From: Nitrospiraceae bacterium | Lineage (GTDB): Bacteria > Nitrospirota > Nitrospiria > Nitrospirales > Nitrospiraceae | DNA length: 64,000 nt | NCBI GenBank assembly: GCA_019637075.1 | Contig: JAHBWI010000001.1 | Location: forward strand, 744,001-808,000 | Direction: 5' to 3' | Shown here: positions 26,786 through 35,587 of the stretch, in pieces | Numbering within the stretch: the stretch's first letter is position 1 | Layout: every line of letters begins with the position of its first letter | Position numbers and translations under genes: made by a program | The notes under the pieces: model-generated | Told to the model about the DNA's origin: nothing | Database searches by the model: none | The model's input: the letters and a program-made list of their open reading frames with translations, nothing else

Positions 26786-27583
26786 CTACCGCACCGCCGG
26801 AGTGATAATGACCGTCTGCGTAGTCTTCCCGCTCGCGCCGGTCAAGGCGTCGCGCACCTGCGGACCCAGCACGATGGCCTGTTCGAAGAACACCAGCGGG
26901 AACAAGGCCTGCAGGACATGGCCGAAGAACTTGTCCATGTCGGCCACGAAGCTCCTCGGGACGAATATCACGTCGCCCGGCTGCAGCTGCACGTTGGGCG
27001 TGAGCTTGTTCCCCTCGAAAAACTCGTCCATGTTCAGCCGCTGCAAATCCGGTTTGCCCGCCTTGTTGCGGACGAGCACGACACTCGTCCGGTCGGCTCC
27101 GTCGGTAAACCCGCCGGCTTTGGAAATGACCTCCGCCGCCCGCATCGAACTCTCCAGCGTAAAGACCGACGGCGCTTTGACTTCGCCGAGCACGTAGACT
27201 TTATGGCTCTTGATCGAACGTACCGAGAGGCTGACCTGTGGATCGACAATGCGATCCTTGAGCCGATCCTGGATCACCCGCCGCAATTCCGTGACGCCCA
27301 GCGTCTTCACGTCGATCTCGCCGACGAGGGGATAGAAGATGATCCCCGACCCAGGGACCGTGATCTTTCTGGTGAGATCGTCGTACTGATACACCTCGAC
27401 TTCTACTTCGTCGCCGGGCCCGAGGGAGAACTCGCTGAACTCAAAGGCGGGCTGTCCTCCGGGCGGCTCTTCCGGCTCATGCGCCATCTCCACCACCTTG
27501 CTGGCGCACCCGATCCCGAACTGAGTACAAAACACCGCGATCACCAGCCACACCGCCGCCCGCATCCGCCACGTATTGCGCAT
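26786..27583 (-). CDS. Polysaccharide export lipoprotein (Wza/OPX type)
   Basis: 265 aa. The signal peptide ends in the lipobox IGCAS (cysteine near residue 26), so it is likely an outer-membrane lipoprotein. The export domain starts at FSLGPGDEVEVEVYQYDD and is followed by an SLBB segment (KVYVLGEVKAPSVFTLE) and a C-terminal hydrophobic stretch near residues 220-236. Together these resemble true Wza-like exporters more than the protein at 1524 does. The ATG overlaps the upstream stop by one base (TGATG). Confidence 0.9.
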   Translation of the reverse strand: MRNTWRMRAAVWLVIAVFCTQFGIGCASKVVEMAHEPEEPPGGQPAFEFSEFSLGPGDEVEVEVYQYDDLTRKITVPGSGIIFYPLVGEIDVKTLGVTELRRVIQDRLKDRIVDPQVSLSVRSIKSHKVYVLGEVKAPSVFTLESSMRAAEVISKAGGFTDGADRTSVVLVRNKAGKPDLQRLNMDEFFEGNKLTPNVQLQPGDVIFVPRSFVADMDKFFGHVLQALFPLVFFEQAIVLGPQVRDALTGASGKTTQTVIITPAVR

Positions 27584-29274
27584 CAGAAGTATCCCAGCCC
27601 CTTTAGACTCGCCATGATCTTTTCCGCATCTTCAGTCAGCATGTCCTCGCCCTTGGCCTCGAATGGCTCGGCGGCCTCGCTCCACTGCACCGACCGGTTG
27701 GCCAGGCACGCGTCGGTGAATACGTCCTCCAACACCCTCCCATCGAGGTCGGCCGGTACCGGCACGTCGAGGGCGTACAGCATCGTGGGGAAGAGATCGA
27801 TCAGCCTCGCGTCCGTCATTCGCCGATGTCGAATGTTGGTCCCATGCGCGACCAAGACGCCATCCATTCGATGGTGTGCCGAGAACCACGGCCACTTCGG
27901 CTTGGCCCAGAGCCCCCGACGAAAGACCCCGAATCCCAGCACCCCGACCCCGTACGTTTCGAAATCGTTGAAGCACAAGATGATGTCCGGCGCCGCTTCG
28001 ACGAACGGACCGTCATAGACCTCTTCGCGTCGTTTCGCATAGGTCAACAACGGCTGCCCGGTGCGCGGGTGAACGACCTTCCGCAGCGCGGCGATGACGC
28101 GATCCCTCACCTGCTCGTACTGCTCGGGCGGCACACTGCCGTGCGGCTCCCGGCCTCGCAGGTTGATATAGATTCCCTGCTGATCGTCCAAGTCCATGAA
28201 CGCGACCGTCCGATCCCAATCCACGCACTCGATGAGATGTGTCTCGGATTCGGCATTGCACTCCGCCGACGCGCGGTCTTCTTCCGCCGCAGCCGATCTG
28301 CGTACACCGATTCGCTCCAAGACCCGCCCCGCCTTCTGTACGACCCGATGGCTGCGGATCTGGTCCTGAATGAGATTCGACAGATAGACGCCTTCCTTCA
28401 CCGTCAGGAATCCTTCTTGAGCCAGCCACCGGTTGGTCAGGAAAAAATCGGTGGTCGGGCCAAAGCCGTGATCCGACACGATGAACAGGGAAGTCTCCGG
28501 CCCGGCGGCCTCGCGCAGGGCACCCAGATGTTGATCCATACGGACGAAAAATTCGTCGAGCAACCGCCGCACTTCCGCGGCATTCGGCTCGCGGTCCGCT
28601 TCGGGATCGTTGAACAGGAAATTGCCGAAGGCATGTTGCAGCCGATCGGTCTCGGTGATCGTGGTCATGAAGAACTCCCAGGGCTTTTCCCGCATGAGAT
28701 ACAGGGAGATCTCCTGACGCCGATCCATGCAAGCGATCATGTCCCGCAGAATTTGCGGCTTCTCGTTCGCCCGGTAATTGGTCCACCACACGTCGGTGGA
28801 AAAGGTCCCGAAGCGCGCCGTGAGCTCCTTGTACAGTTCAGGCGGATGCGCCTGACGAGCCTCGGCATCCGGCGGGGTAAGCATCCCCGTCAGCATGAAC
28901 CCGTCGACGGGGTATGGGGGAAAGGTGATCGGCACGTTGATGGCGCCCACCTTTTTCCCGTGTGTCGTGAGAACTTCCCACAGGCTGCGCGCATGGATGT
29001 CACGAAAGCTGATGATGCGCTTGCCTTTCCGGCCCGGCGCAAACTTGTAGAAGTCGTAGATCCCGTGACGGCCCGGATCTTTCCCCGTCATGAACGACAC
29101 CCACGCGGGCCCCGACACGGGCGGCACGACGGAACGCAACGGCCCGCTCACGCCTTCGCCGATCAGCTTCGCAAGATGAGGCAACAATCCGCGATGCATC
29201 ATGGGGGTGAGCACATCGAACGTCGCCCCATCGAGCCCGACCACCAACACCTTCTGTGTCCCTGTCTCGACCAT
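27583..29274 (-). CDS. Alkaline-phosphatase-superfamily phosphodiesterase/phosphohydrolase (COG3379-like), copy 1
   Basis: 563 aa, good ribosome-binding site (AAAGGGGG). VLVVGLDGATFD holds the first metal aspartate. SGPAWVSFMTGKDPGRHGIYDF carries the presumed nucleophile serine near residue 54, and FIVSDHGFGPT the D-H metal pair. No signal peptide is visible, so it appears cytosolic. Relatives hydrolyse or transfer phosphate or sulfate esters; the true substrate is unknown. It lies directly after the CysD/CysN-like pair, and a second homologue lies directly before that pair. Confidence 0.85.
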   Translation of the reverse strand: MVETGTQKVLVVGLDGATFDVLTPMMHRGLLPHLAKLIGEGVSGPLRSVVPPVSGPAWVSFMTGKDPGRHGIYDFYKFAPGRKGKRIISFRDIHARSLWEVLTTHGKKVGAINVPITFPPYPVDGFMLTGMLTPPDAEARQAHPPELYKELTARFGTFSTDVWWTNYRANEKPQILRDMIACMDRRQEISLYLMREKPWEFFMTTITETDRLQHAFGNFLFNDPEADREPNAAEVRRLLDEFFVRMDQHLGALREAAGPETSLFIVSDHGFGPTTDFFLTNRWLAQEGFLTVKEGVYLSNLIQDQIRSHRVVQKAGRVLERIGVRRSAAAEEDRASAECNAESETHLIECVDWDRTVAFMDLDDQQGIYINLRGREPHGSVPPEQYEQVRDRVIAALRKVVHPRTGQPLLTYAKRREEVYDGPFVEAAPDIILCFNDFETYGVGVLGFGVFRRGLWAKPKWPWFSAHHRMDGVLVAHGTNIRHRRMTDARLIDLFPTMLYALDVPVPADLDGRVLEDVFTDACLANRSVQWSEAAEPFEAKGEDMLTEDAEKIMASLKGLGYF

Positions 29275-29334
29275 AGGCCCCCTTTCTCTGCTCCTCCCGG
29301 CGGATTTCCGCCCTGTCCCGACCGTCCCCTATAG

Positions 29335-30594
29335 TCAGGTCGAGGCGAGTACAATTCCACCTGCGATAGGTTCTCCGTGATGCTCCAACGTGAACCGCCC
29401 CATAGCCGCAATGGCTCCGAACGCATCGGCCACGACCGGTGCGTCCAGTTCGAGCTCGACCTCCGCCACCTCGGAGGCTTGGATCTCTCCGGCATCCGCC
29501 TCCACAAGCGCCAACTCCGCCGGATCGAATCGCTTGGCGATCCTGGCAATGCGCGCCGTCGTTTCCTGCGTCGTGCCTTTCCAGGTGGCCCGATCGCCGA
29601 GCCGGCCCGGTCGATCCGACAGCCACAGCAAGGAGGCTCGCAGGCGATCGCGACAGACGACGGGCCCCTGATCGACGAGCACCTGTCCACGGCGCCACTC
29701 CTGCTCCGGCGCCTCGATACCGACGCAATCTCCTTCAGGCGCCTCGGTCACATTGGGCGCGAGAAATTTTCTGATGCCCCATGTGTCCGGCAGGCGCAAC
29801 CCCTCGGGCATCACCCACAGCGGGCACCCCGTGCGCAATACGCCGGACTCGACTCGACCCACCCCGATGCGGCATCCCTCAACGTCGTAGGAGTCCTGGA
29901 TCGGCAATCGCAAGGCCTCGCTCATCCGCTGGGCCCGCTGAAACCCACCGAGCGTCTCCACCACCGTCGGCCCCTGGTACCAAGGCATCTCTTCCGAACG
30001 GGTGACCAGGTTGTCCCCCAACCGCGCGGCGATCGGAATCACCTCTGCCGCGCAGACACCGCAGGCCCGCAACACGCGCTCGACTTCGCTCTTCATCTCG
30101 GCAAACGCGCGTTGCGAATAACCCACCAGATCCATCTTGTTGACGACGACGGCAATCGACTTGATCCCGAGCAGTCCGAGGATGTAGCAGTGCCGCCAGG
30201 TTTGCTCCTTGATCCCTTGCGTGATGTCCACCAACACCAGCGCCGCTTCCGCCTGAGACGATCCCGTGACCATGTTCTTCAGGAACTCCCGGTGCCCCGG
30301 GGCGTCGATGATCACATAGCGACGGCCTCCGTGCTGGAATTGCATTTGCGCCGAATCGATCGTGATCCCCTTCTCGCGCTCCTCGGCAAAGTGATCGAGG
30401 ATGTGCGCATATTCCCACTGAACGCCTTGGCGTTCGGCCGCAGCTTGAATTTCCTCGAGCTTGCCGATGGGCAAGGAATCGGTATCGTGGAGCAGGCGGC
30501 CGATCAGGGTGCTCTTTCCGTGGTCGATATGGCCGACGATGACGACGTGAAGCGCTTGCTCGCTGAGCTGGTGAGGAGTCTGGTGATCGGTCAT
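29335..30594 (-). CDS. CysN-like sulfate adenylyltransferase GTPase subunit, divergent
   Basis: 419 aa, no APS-kinase (CysC) domain. G1 is GHIDHGKSTLIGRLL, switch II is IDAPGHREFLKNMVTG and G4 is NKMD. Canonical CysN has VDDGKST and DTPGHEQ, so this chain mixes CysN features (GRLL, EREKGITID, RRH.....LLGIK) with EF1A-like ones. The beta-barrel domains follow and the total is about 50 residues shorter than E. coli CysN. In the standard pair the GTPase drives APS synthesis from ATP and sulfate by CysD. The ATG overlaps the CysD-like stop by one base, so the two are coupled. Confidence 0.8.
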   Translation of the reverse strand: MTDHQTPHQLSEQALHVVIVGHIDHGKSTLIGRLLHDTDSLPIGKLEEIQAAAERQGVQWEYAHILDHFAEEREKGITIDSAQMQFQHGGRRYVIIDAPGHREFLKNMVTGSSQAEAALVLVDITQGIKEQTWRHCYILGLLGIKSIAVVVNKMDLVGYSQRAFAEMKSEVERVLRACGVCAAEVIPIAARLGDNLVTRSEEMPWYQGPTVVETLGGFQRAQRMSEALRLPIQDSYDVEGCRIGVGRVESGVLRTGCPLWVMPEGLRLPDTWGIRKFLAPNVTEAPEGDCVGIEAPEQEWRRGQVLVDQGPVVCRDRLRASLLWLSDRPGRLGDRATWKGTTQETTARIARIAKRFDPAELALVEADAGEIQASEVAEVELELDAPVVADAFGAIAAMGRFTLEHHGEPIAGGIVLAST

Positions 30595-31397
30595 CACATG
30601 TACCCCAGCGCGCGAAGTTTCTGCATCGTAAACGCGTCCTCTTTGTCTTGCGCCCGTCCCGCTCGTTCGGCCGTCGTAGTCGTCTGCAGCTCGATCAGAA
30701 TATCGGCGACGCTCGCGGCGTCGGAATCGACCGGGGTGCAGCAGTGGGTACACCCGATGCTCCGATACCGCTTGCCGCCGTCGCTCATGTAGAGGGAGGT
30801 CATGGGGATGCGTTCCCGTTCGATGTAACGCCAGATGTCCAATTCGGTCATGTGCAGGATCGGATGGACCCGCACATGGCCGCCCTCGTCCGAGACCGAG
30901 CGGTATTGGTCCCACAACTCGGCGGGCTGATTGACGTAATCCCAGGTGAATTTGTCGTTCCGTGGCGAGAAGACCCGTTCCTTGGCGCGGATGCCGTGCT
31001 CGTCGCGGCGAATGCCCAGCAACAGCGCCTCGAATCCGTATTTCGCAATGGTCATCTTCAACGCGTCGGTCTTCAACGCCGAGCAGCAATCGAGCTTGGC
31101 ACCCTTCCACGGAGCCATGCCGGCGTCGATCGCCTCTTCATTGCGCCCCACGATGAGATTGAGGTTCCACTTCCGGGCGTACTCATCCCGAAATCGATAG
31201 ATCTCCGGAAACTTGTAGCCGGTGTCGATATGAATGACCGGAAACGGAATACGCCCGAAGAACGCCTTGCGGCACAGCCAGAGCATGGTCGTGGAATCTT
31301 TACCGATCGACCACAACATGGCCATGTTCTTGAATTGGGCGTAAGCTTCCCGAATGATGTAGATACTTTTATTTTCCAGAGCGGTCAGATGATCCAT
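30594..31397 (-). CDS. CysD-like ATP-sulfurylase / PAPS-reductase-superfamily protein with extra cysteines
   Basis: 267 aa, preceded by TAGGAGG. It aligns with CysD over most of its length: LWSIGKDSTTML (PP-loop), PFPVIHIDTGYKFPE, RRDEHGIRAKER, TELDIWRYI and the ERAGR...LRALGYM tail. It lacks the loop that CysD has between the TELDIW helix and the GC motif. Unlike CysD it has CC at 104-105 and CTHCC at 216-220, which recall the CC...CxxC iron-sulfur ligands of APS reductases. It may make APS, or it may do a related reaction. The partner is the CysN-like GTPase. Confidence 0.8.
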   Translation of the reverse strand: MDHLTALENKSIYIIREAYAQFKNMAMLWSIGKDSTTMLWLCRKAFFGRIPFPVIHIDTGYKFPEIYRFRDEYARKWNLNLIVGRNEEAIDAGMAPWKGAKLDCCSALKTDALKMTIAKYGFEALLLGIRRDEHGIRAKERVFSPRNDKFTWDYVNQPAELWDQYRSVSDEGGHVRVHPILHMTELDIWRYIERERIPMTSLYMSDGGKRYRSIGCTHCCTPVDSDAASVADILIELQTTTTAERAGRAQDKEDAFTMQKLRALGYM

Positions 31398-31405
31398 TCG
31401 GCCTC

Positions 31406-32782
31406 CTAACAAGACACTCCACAGGGTTTGGTGAGGCACTCGAGAATCGTGCCCGCCAACTGCTCGATGTGCAGTCGGCCGTCGACGGCAAGCGCCTCGG
31501 GCAACAGGCAATGGCCGTCGTATTGGGTATGCATGCCGGTCATCGGGCCCTTGCGGAAAATCACCGGCTGGGTGACGTTCGCTTTCAGATCAAACCCGTC
31601 CTGAGGCACACACACCAAGTCCGGCGCCGTCGAGGTGGCTTGACCGTGGTACAGCGCGTCACCGAGATAGATGTCCCGCACGACCGGCCGCCCGTCCGGC
31701 GCCCGCAATCCCGCCAACGCACCGGCCAACTCCTCGAGCACGGACTGCTTGTCGATAGCCGACACCGTGCCCCGAGGATACCGGCCCTCGACATGCACGA
31801 AGAATCTCCCAGGGTCCATCGCAAACACCCGCGTCTCGTCCGCAATGCGATCGAACCATTGCCCCTGTTCGCGCAACCGCAGCCACCCTTCCTGCTGCAG
31901 CCAGGCATTGAGATTGACCTCTTGGTCCAAAACCGTGAATCCATGATCCGACAACGTCAGGAACAGCCCCTCCCCATCCGTCATGTCCATGAAGCGATGG
32001 AACAACCGGTTCACGACGGCATCGACATGCCGGTACAGCTCGAGAAACGGTTCGTGGTGGGGATGAGCCGGATTCCGCGCCGCGTCGAAGAAAAAGTGCT
32101 GCAGCCGGTCCGTTTCGGTGATAACGCCGAGGAAGAGGTCCCAGGGTTCACGCTCCAGGAAATGGAGAAACGCTTCCTCTCGTTTCTGCAGGGCGTAGCG
32201 GATATCCTTCAGGAAGGCCGGCTTATCGGTGACGGCCTTCCCCGCATCGACGTCGGCCACGTAGTCGATCGATTTCAGGTACTCGTAGGCCGCCTCCGGA
32301 TAGGTGCCCTTCTGAAGATCAGGACAGACGAATCCCGCTGTCATGATCCCGTTGATCGGCCGTGCCGGATAGGTCTGAGGAATGTTCAGCACGATCGATC
32401 GCAAAGGTTCGGGAAACGCCCCTTCGAGCCGCGCGGCCAAAGAGGAGGTTCGCCCTCCCGCCGTTCCCCCGACGATGTCCCACATCGTCGGCGCCTGCAC
32501 GTCTCGCGCACTGGGGAAAAAGAGCTGGTAGCTGCGGGGCCGGAGATCCATGAACCCATAGATGCCGTGTTCGCCGGGATTGACCCCGGTCATGAACGAC
32601 GTCCAGCAGGTGGAGCTGATTTCCGGAATGGATACCTGCATCTGGTGCAACCGATAGCCCCGCCCGGTGATCTCCCGGAAACCGGGGAGAATGCCTTGAT
32701 CCATATATTCCTGCAGCAGCGACGAGGGCACCCCATCGAGACCGATGCCCATGACCTTTCTGCGCGTGGTTTGTTCCGACAT
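31406..32782 (-). CDS. Alkaline-phosphatase-superfamily phosphodiesterase/phosphohydrolase (COG3379-like), copy 2
   Basis: 458 aa starting MSEQTTRRKVMGIGLDGVPS. SSTCWTSFMTGVNPGEHGIYGF aligns with the nucleophile region of the copy at 27583, and LTLSDHGFTVLD with its metal motif. It is about 100 residues shorter than copy 1. No signal peptide is visible. The ATG at 32782 is chosen because the family sequence starts just after; the longer frame is low-complexity. It precedes the CysD-like gene by 8 bp, so it is probably cotranscribed and functionally linked. Confidence 0.84.
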   Translation of the reverse strand: MSEQTTRRKVMGIGLDGVPSSLLQEYMDQGILPGFREITGRGYRLHQMQVSIPEISSTCWTSFMTGVNPGEHGIYGFMDLRPRSYQLFFPSARDVQAPTMWDIVGGTAGGRTSSLAARLEGAFPEPLRSIVLNIPQTYPARPINGIMTAGFVCPDLQKGTYPEAAYEYLKSIDYVADVDAGKAVTDKPAFLKDIRYALQKREEAFLHFLEREPWDLFLGVITETDRLQHFFFDAARNPAHPHHEPFLELYRHVDAVVNRLFHRFMDMTDGEGLFLTLSDHGFTVLDQEVNLNAWLQQEGWLRLREQGQWFDRIADETRVFAMDPGRFFVHVEGRYPRGTVSAIDKQSVLEELAGALAGLRAPDGRPVVRDIYLGDALYHGQATSTAPDLVCVPQDGFDLKANVTQPVIFRKGPMTGMHTQYDGHCLLPEALAVDGRLHIEQLAGTILECLTKPCGVSC

Positions 32783-32903
32783 GTCCGCTGATTCTCCTAT
32801 CCGCTGACGTATACGAAAACAGTTCTCTCTGGAAGCGGCACAGCAGGCGTTCAGCCGAGACAACCGTCGGCCTGGTCGATAGCCCAACCGAGGATCACGG
32901 TCC

Positions 32904-33941
32904 TCAGCGCTTGGCTTCGGCGTCGACTCGCTGAGTGCTCGGCGGGCGCATGGCGGGAACCGCGTACGAGGACGACGTTCCGGCCCCCCCACTCGATGAG
33001 TGGGGGGCCTGTGTCAGCAGGGTGCGGCGTTCGAGCGATTGCACTAAGTGAAACAGAAGCCGGTTGACCGGCACGGACAATCCCAACCGATCCGCTTCGC
33101 GAATGACAGCGCCGTTGATGGAATCGATCTCCGTTTTGCCGCGACGCTCCAAATCCTGAAGCATCGTGGTCTTATTCGGTCCGATCCCCTGGAGAGCCCG
33201 AAACAACGGCCGGACCGGGTCGTTGGCTTCATCGATGGCCAAACCCTTGGCGCTGGCGACCGCCGCCACCTCGCGCACCGCCAGGCTCATGATTTCCTGG
33301 AGATGCTGATCTTCCAGCATTTCCCGGCAAGACAGGCCGGTGATCGCCGAAAGCGGATTGGCCGCCGCGTTCATCAGAAGCTTATTCCAAAGAGACGCCT
33401 CGGAATCCTTCACCACCTCGACCGGAAAACCCGTCTGCTTGAAGACTTCGGCCACTTCGAGGAATCCCGGCTCGTTCACATTGTCGAACTTGGCCAGCCG
33501 CAAGGCTCCGCTTCCGCCGGAAAACCGAATTCGATTCTCGGCCAGCGGCATCGAACTGTAGGGCAGGGATCCGCAGAAGATGCGCTCCTTTGCCACGACC
33601 TCTCCGATCACTTCCATGTTTCCCACACCGTTTTGGAAGGACCCTACGTAAGTCTCAGGCCCGACGACGTGATTAGTACAGTTCACGGCGGCCCTGGTGT
33701 CATACGTCTTCACGAACAACAGGAGCACATCGACGGCTCCCTCGAGCCGCGGCCCGAGCGTAATCGGCACCCGGACGTTTCGCTCCACGCCCTCCGGGTC
33801 CACCAGCCAGATCCCCTTGGAGCGGATAACACGAATCGTCTTTCGATTACGCTCCACCAGAGTCACATCTTGGCCGCTTTCCTTGAGCAAACAGGCGAAC
33901 AAGCTCCCGAGGGCGCCCGCTCCGACGATGGCGATTCTCAT
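32904..33941 (-). CDS. 2-dehydropantoate 2-reductase (KPR) family protein
   Basis: 345 aa. The Rossmann motif IAIVGAGALGSLFACLL is at the N-terminus. LLFVKTYDTRAAV, SFQNGVGNMEVIG and the lysine-containing LWNKLLMNAAANPLSAI are family motifs, the last holding the catalytic lysine. It ends with a Ser/Gly/Pro-rich tail. Members reduce 2-keto acids such as ketopantoate with NADPH. Location in a polysaccharide locus next to an acyl-CoA synthetase suggests production of a hydroxy acid for decoration, though a housekeeping panE role cannot be excluded. Confidence 0.85.
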   Translation of the reverse strand: MRIAIVGAGALGSLFACLLKESGQDVTLVERNRKTIRVIRSKGIWLVDPEGVERNVRVPITLGPRLEGAVDVLLLFVKTYDTRAAVNCTNHVVGPETYVGSFQNGVGNMEVIGEVVAKERIFCGSLPYSSMPLAENRIRFSGGSGALRLAKFDNVNEPGFLEVAEVFKQTGFPVEVVKDSEASLWNKLLMNAAANPLSAITGLSCREMLEDQHLQEIMSLAVREVAAVASAKGLAIDEANDPVRPLFRALQGIGPNKTTMLQDLERRGKTEIDSINGAVIREADRLGLSVPVNRLLFHLVQSLERRTLLTQAPHSSSGGAGTSSSYAVPAMRPPSTQRVDAEAKR

Positions 33942-33961
33942 CTTGTCACCTGCCCTTTCGA

Positions 33962-35581
33962 TTACGCATCCGCGACCGACGACCGCTGCGTTTCTTCGAA
34001 CCGGCGCAACAATTCGGCCCGCACAATCTTGCCGCTTGGATTCCGGGGCAACGAGTCGACCGCCTGCACATGCCTGGGGACCTTGAAGCTGGCCAACCGC
34101 TCCGAACAAAACCGGCGAATTTTCACGAATTCCATGGGCGCTCCCGCTTTGGGCACGACGAACGCAGCCACCACTTGGCCGCGCACCGGATGCGGCACAC
34201 CGACGACTGCAGCGTCCTGAATATCCGGATGCGCGTACAGCACCTCTTCCACTTCCTGTGGATACAAATTCTCCCCGCCCGTGATGATGAGGTCGTCTTT
34301 CCGGCTCACGAGGAAAAGAAAACCTTCGTCGTCGAGATACCCCATGTCTCCGGTATGGAGCCATCCATTCACGATCTTCAGTACCGTCTTTTCCGGATCG
34401 CGATGGTACCCCTTCATGACATGCGCTCCTCGGCAGCAGATCTCGCCCACGGTCATCGGCCGAAGCGGACGGTGGTCCTCGTCAAGAATGGCGATCTCTA
34501 CGCCACGGACAGCCTTCCCAACCGACCCGGCTTTACTGAGCGCATAGTGTGGTTCCAAAAAGCTGATTGCGGGGCAGGTTTCCGACTGTGCGTATGCGTT
34601 ATAGAGAGCGGCGCCTGGGCAGACCTGGCTCAAACGCTTGATCACCTCCACCGGCATCGGCGCGGCGCCGTAGACCAAGGTGGTCAACGAGTTCAAATCG
34701 GATGGATCAGCCCCCTCGAGCAGGGTGATATAGATGGACGGAGTGGCGAACATCAGGGTGGGCCGGCATGCGGCGATGGCGGCCACCAGAGATTTCATTT
34801 GAAACGACTCCACCAGGACCGAGCTGCCCCCCGCCCGAAACAGAGTGACCACGAATGCATTGAAGGCATTGTGGAAAAACGGTGTGACCATCAAGGAGCG
34901 ACTTTCGGAATCGATCCGCAGCGCCTCGATCCATCCGTCGATCGCGGCAAGGCAATTCCGGTGCGTACAGACGGCGCCTTTCGGTTTTCCCGTTGTCCCC
35001 GATGTATAAAACATCAGGGCCTCGTCTTCCGCCCGCACCACCACTCCGGGTTCCGTACGCGGATGACGCCCCAGCAACTGTCCGTATCGCGAGTCCTCCC
35101 CGTGGTCGAAGTCCGTCCGCATTCCAGGCCTCGGCGGCATGGACTCGACCCATATCACCCGTTCGAGGCCGAGAAGCTCCTGCTTGACAGGCGCAAGCAC
35201 GTCCCGAAACTCCTCACCGAGAACCAACACCGCGGCATCCGAATGGTCGACGACGTAGCGCAACTCCTCCGCCTTGTATTTCACGTTAACCGGGACACAG
35301 ACCGCGCCGGTCTTCAGGACGCCGAAAAAACACACAACAAACTCGACCCGGTTGCCGATGAGCAGCGCAACTTTGTCGCCGGGCTTTAGCCCGCCCGCCA
35401 AAAGACCGTTGGCGAACGCATTCGAGGCTTGATTGAGTTCCCGGTAGGTATACTGGGAATCTTTCGTCACGATGCAGGGGGTTTCGGGATAGGCAGCGGC
35501 GCTTTCAGGCAAGATCCCCGCCAACGTCGTTGCGGTACGTGAGATCTCAACCCGGTCGAGCACGCTCGGCTTCTCCTGCAT
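33962..35581 (-). CDS. Acyl-CoA synthetase (AMP-forming ligase)
   Basis: 539 aa. MFYTSGTTGKPKGAVCTH is the P-loop of the adenylate-forming family. GWLHTGDMGYLDDEGFLFL and RKDDLIITGGENLYPQEVEE are its hinge motifs, and PRNPSGKIVRAEL carries the catalytic lysine. It should activate a carboxylic acid as acyl-AMP and acyl-CoA. In this locus the product could feed the several acyltransferases. The gene begins 6 bp after the sugar-transferase stop; ATG 35581 or GTG 35584 are both possible starts. Confidence 0.9.
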   Translation of the reverse strand: MQEKPSVLDRVEISRTATTLAGILPESAAAYPETPCIVTKDSQYTYRELNQASNAFANGLLAGGLKPGDKVALLIGNRVEFVVCFFGVLKTGAVCVPVNVKYKAEELRYVVDHSDAAVLVLGEEFRDVLAPVKQELLGLERVIWVESMPPRPGMRTDFDHGEDSRYGQLLGRHPRTEPGVVVRAEDEALMFYTSGTTGKPKGAVCTHRNCLAAIDGWIEALRIDSESRSLMVTPFFHNAFNAFVVTLFRAGGSSVLVESFQMKSLVAAIAACRPTLMFATPSIYITLLEGADPSDLNSLTTLVYGAAPMPVEVIKRLSQVCPGAALYNAYAQSETCPAISFLEPHYALSKAGSVGKAVRGVEIAILDEDHRPLRPMTVGEICCRGAHVMKGYHRDPEKTVLKIVNGWLHTGDMGYLDDEGFLFLVSRKDDLIITGGENLYPQEVEEVLYAHPDIQDAAVVGVPHPVRGQVVAAFVVPKAGAPMEFVKIRRFCSERLASFKVPRHVQAVDSLPRNPSGKIVRAELLRRFEETQRSSVADA

Positions 35582-35587
35582 CACGCC

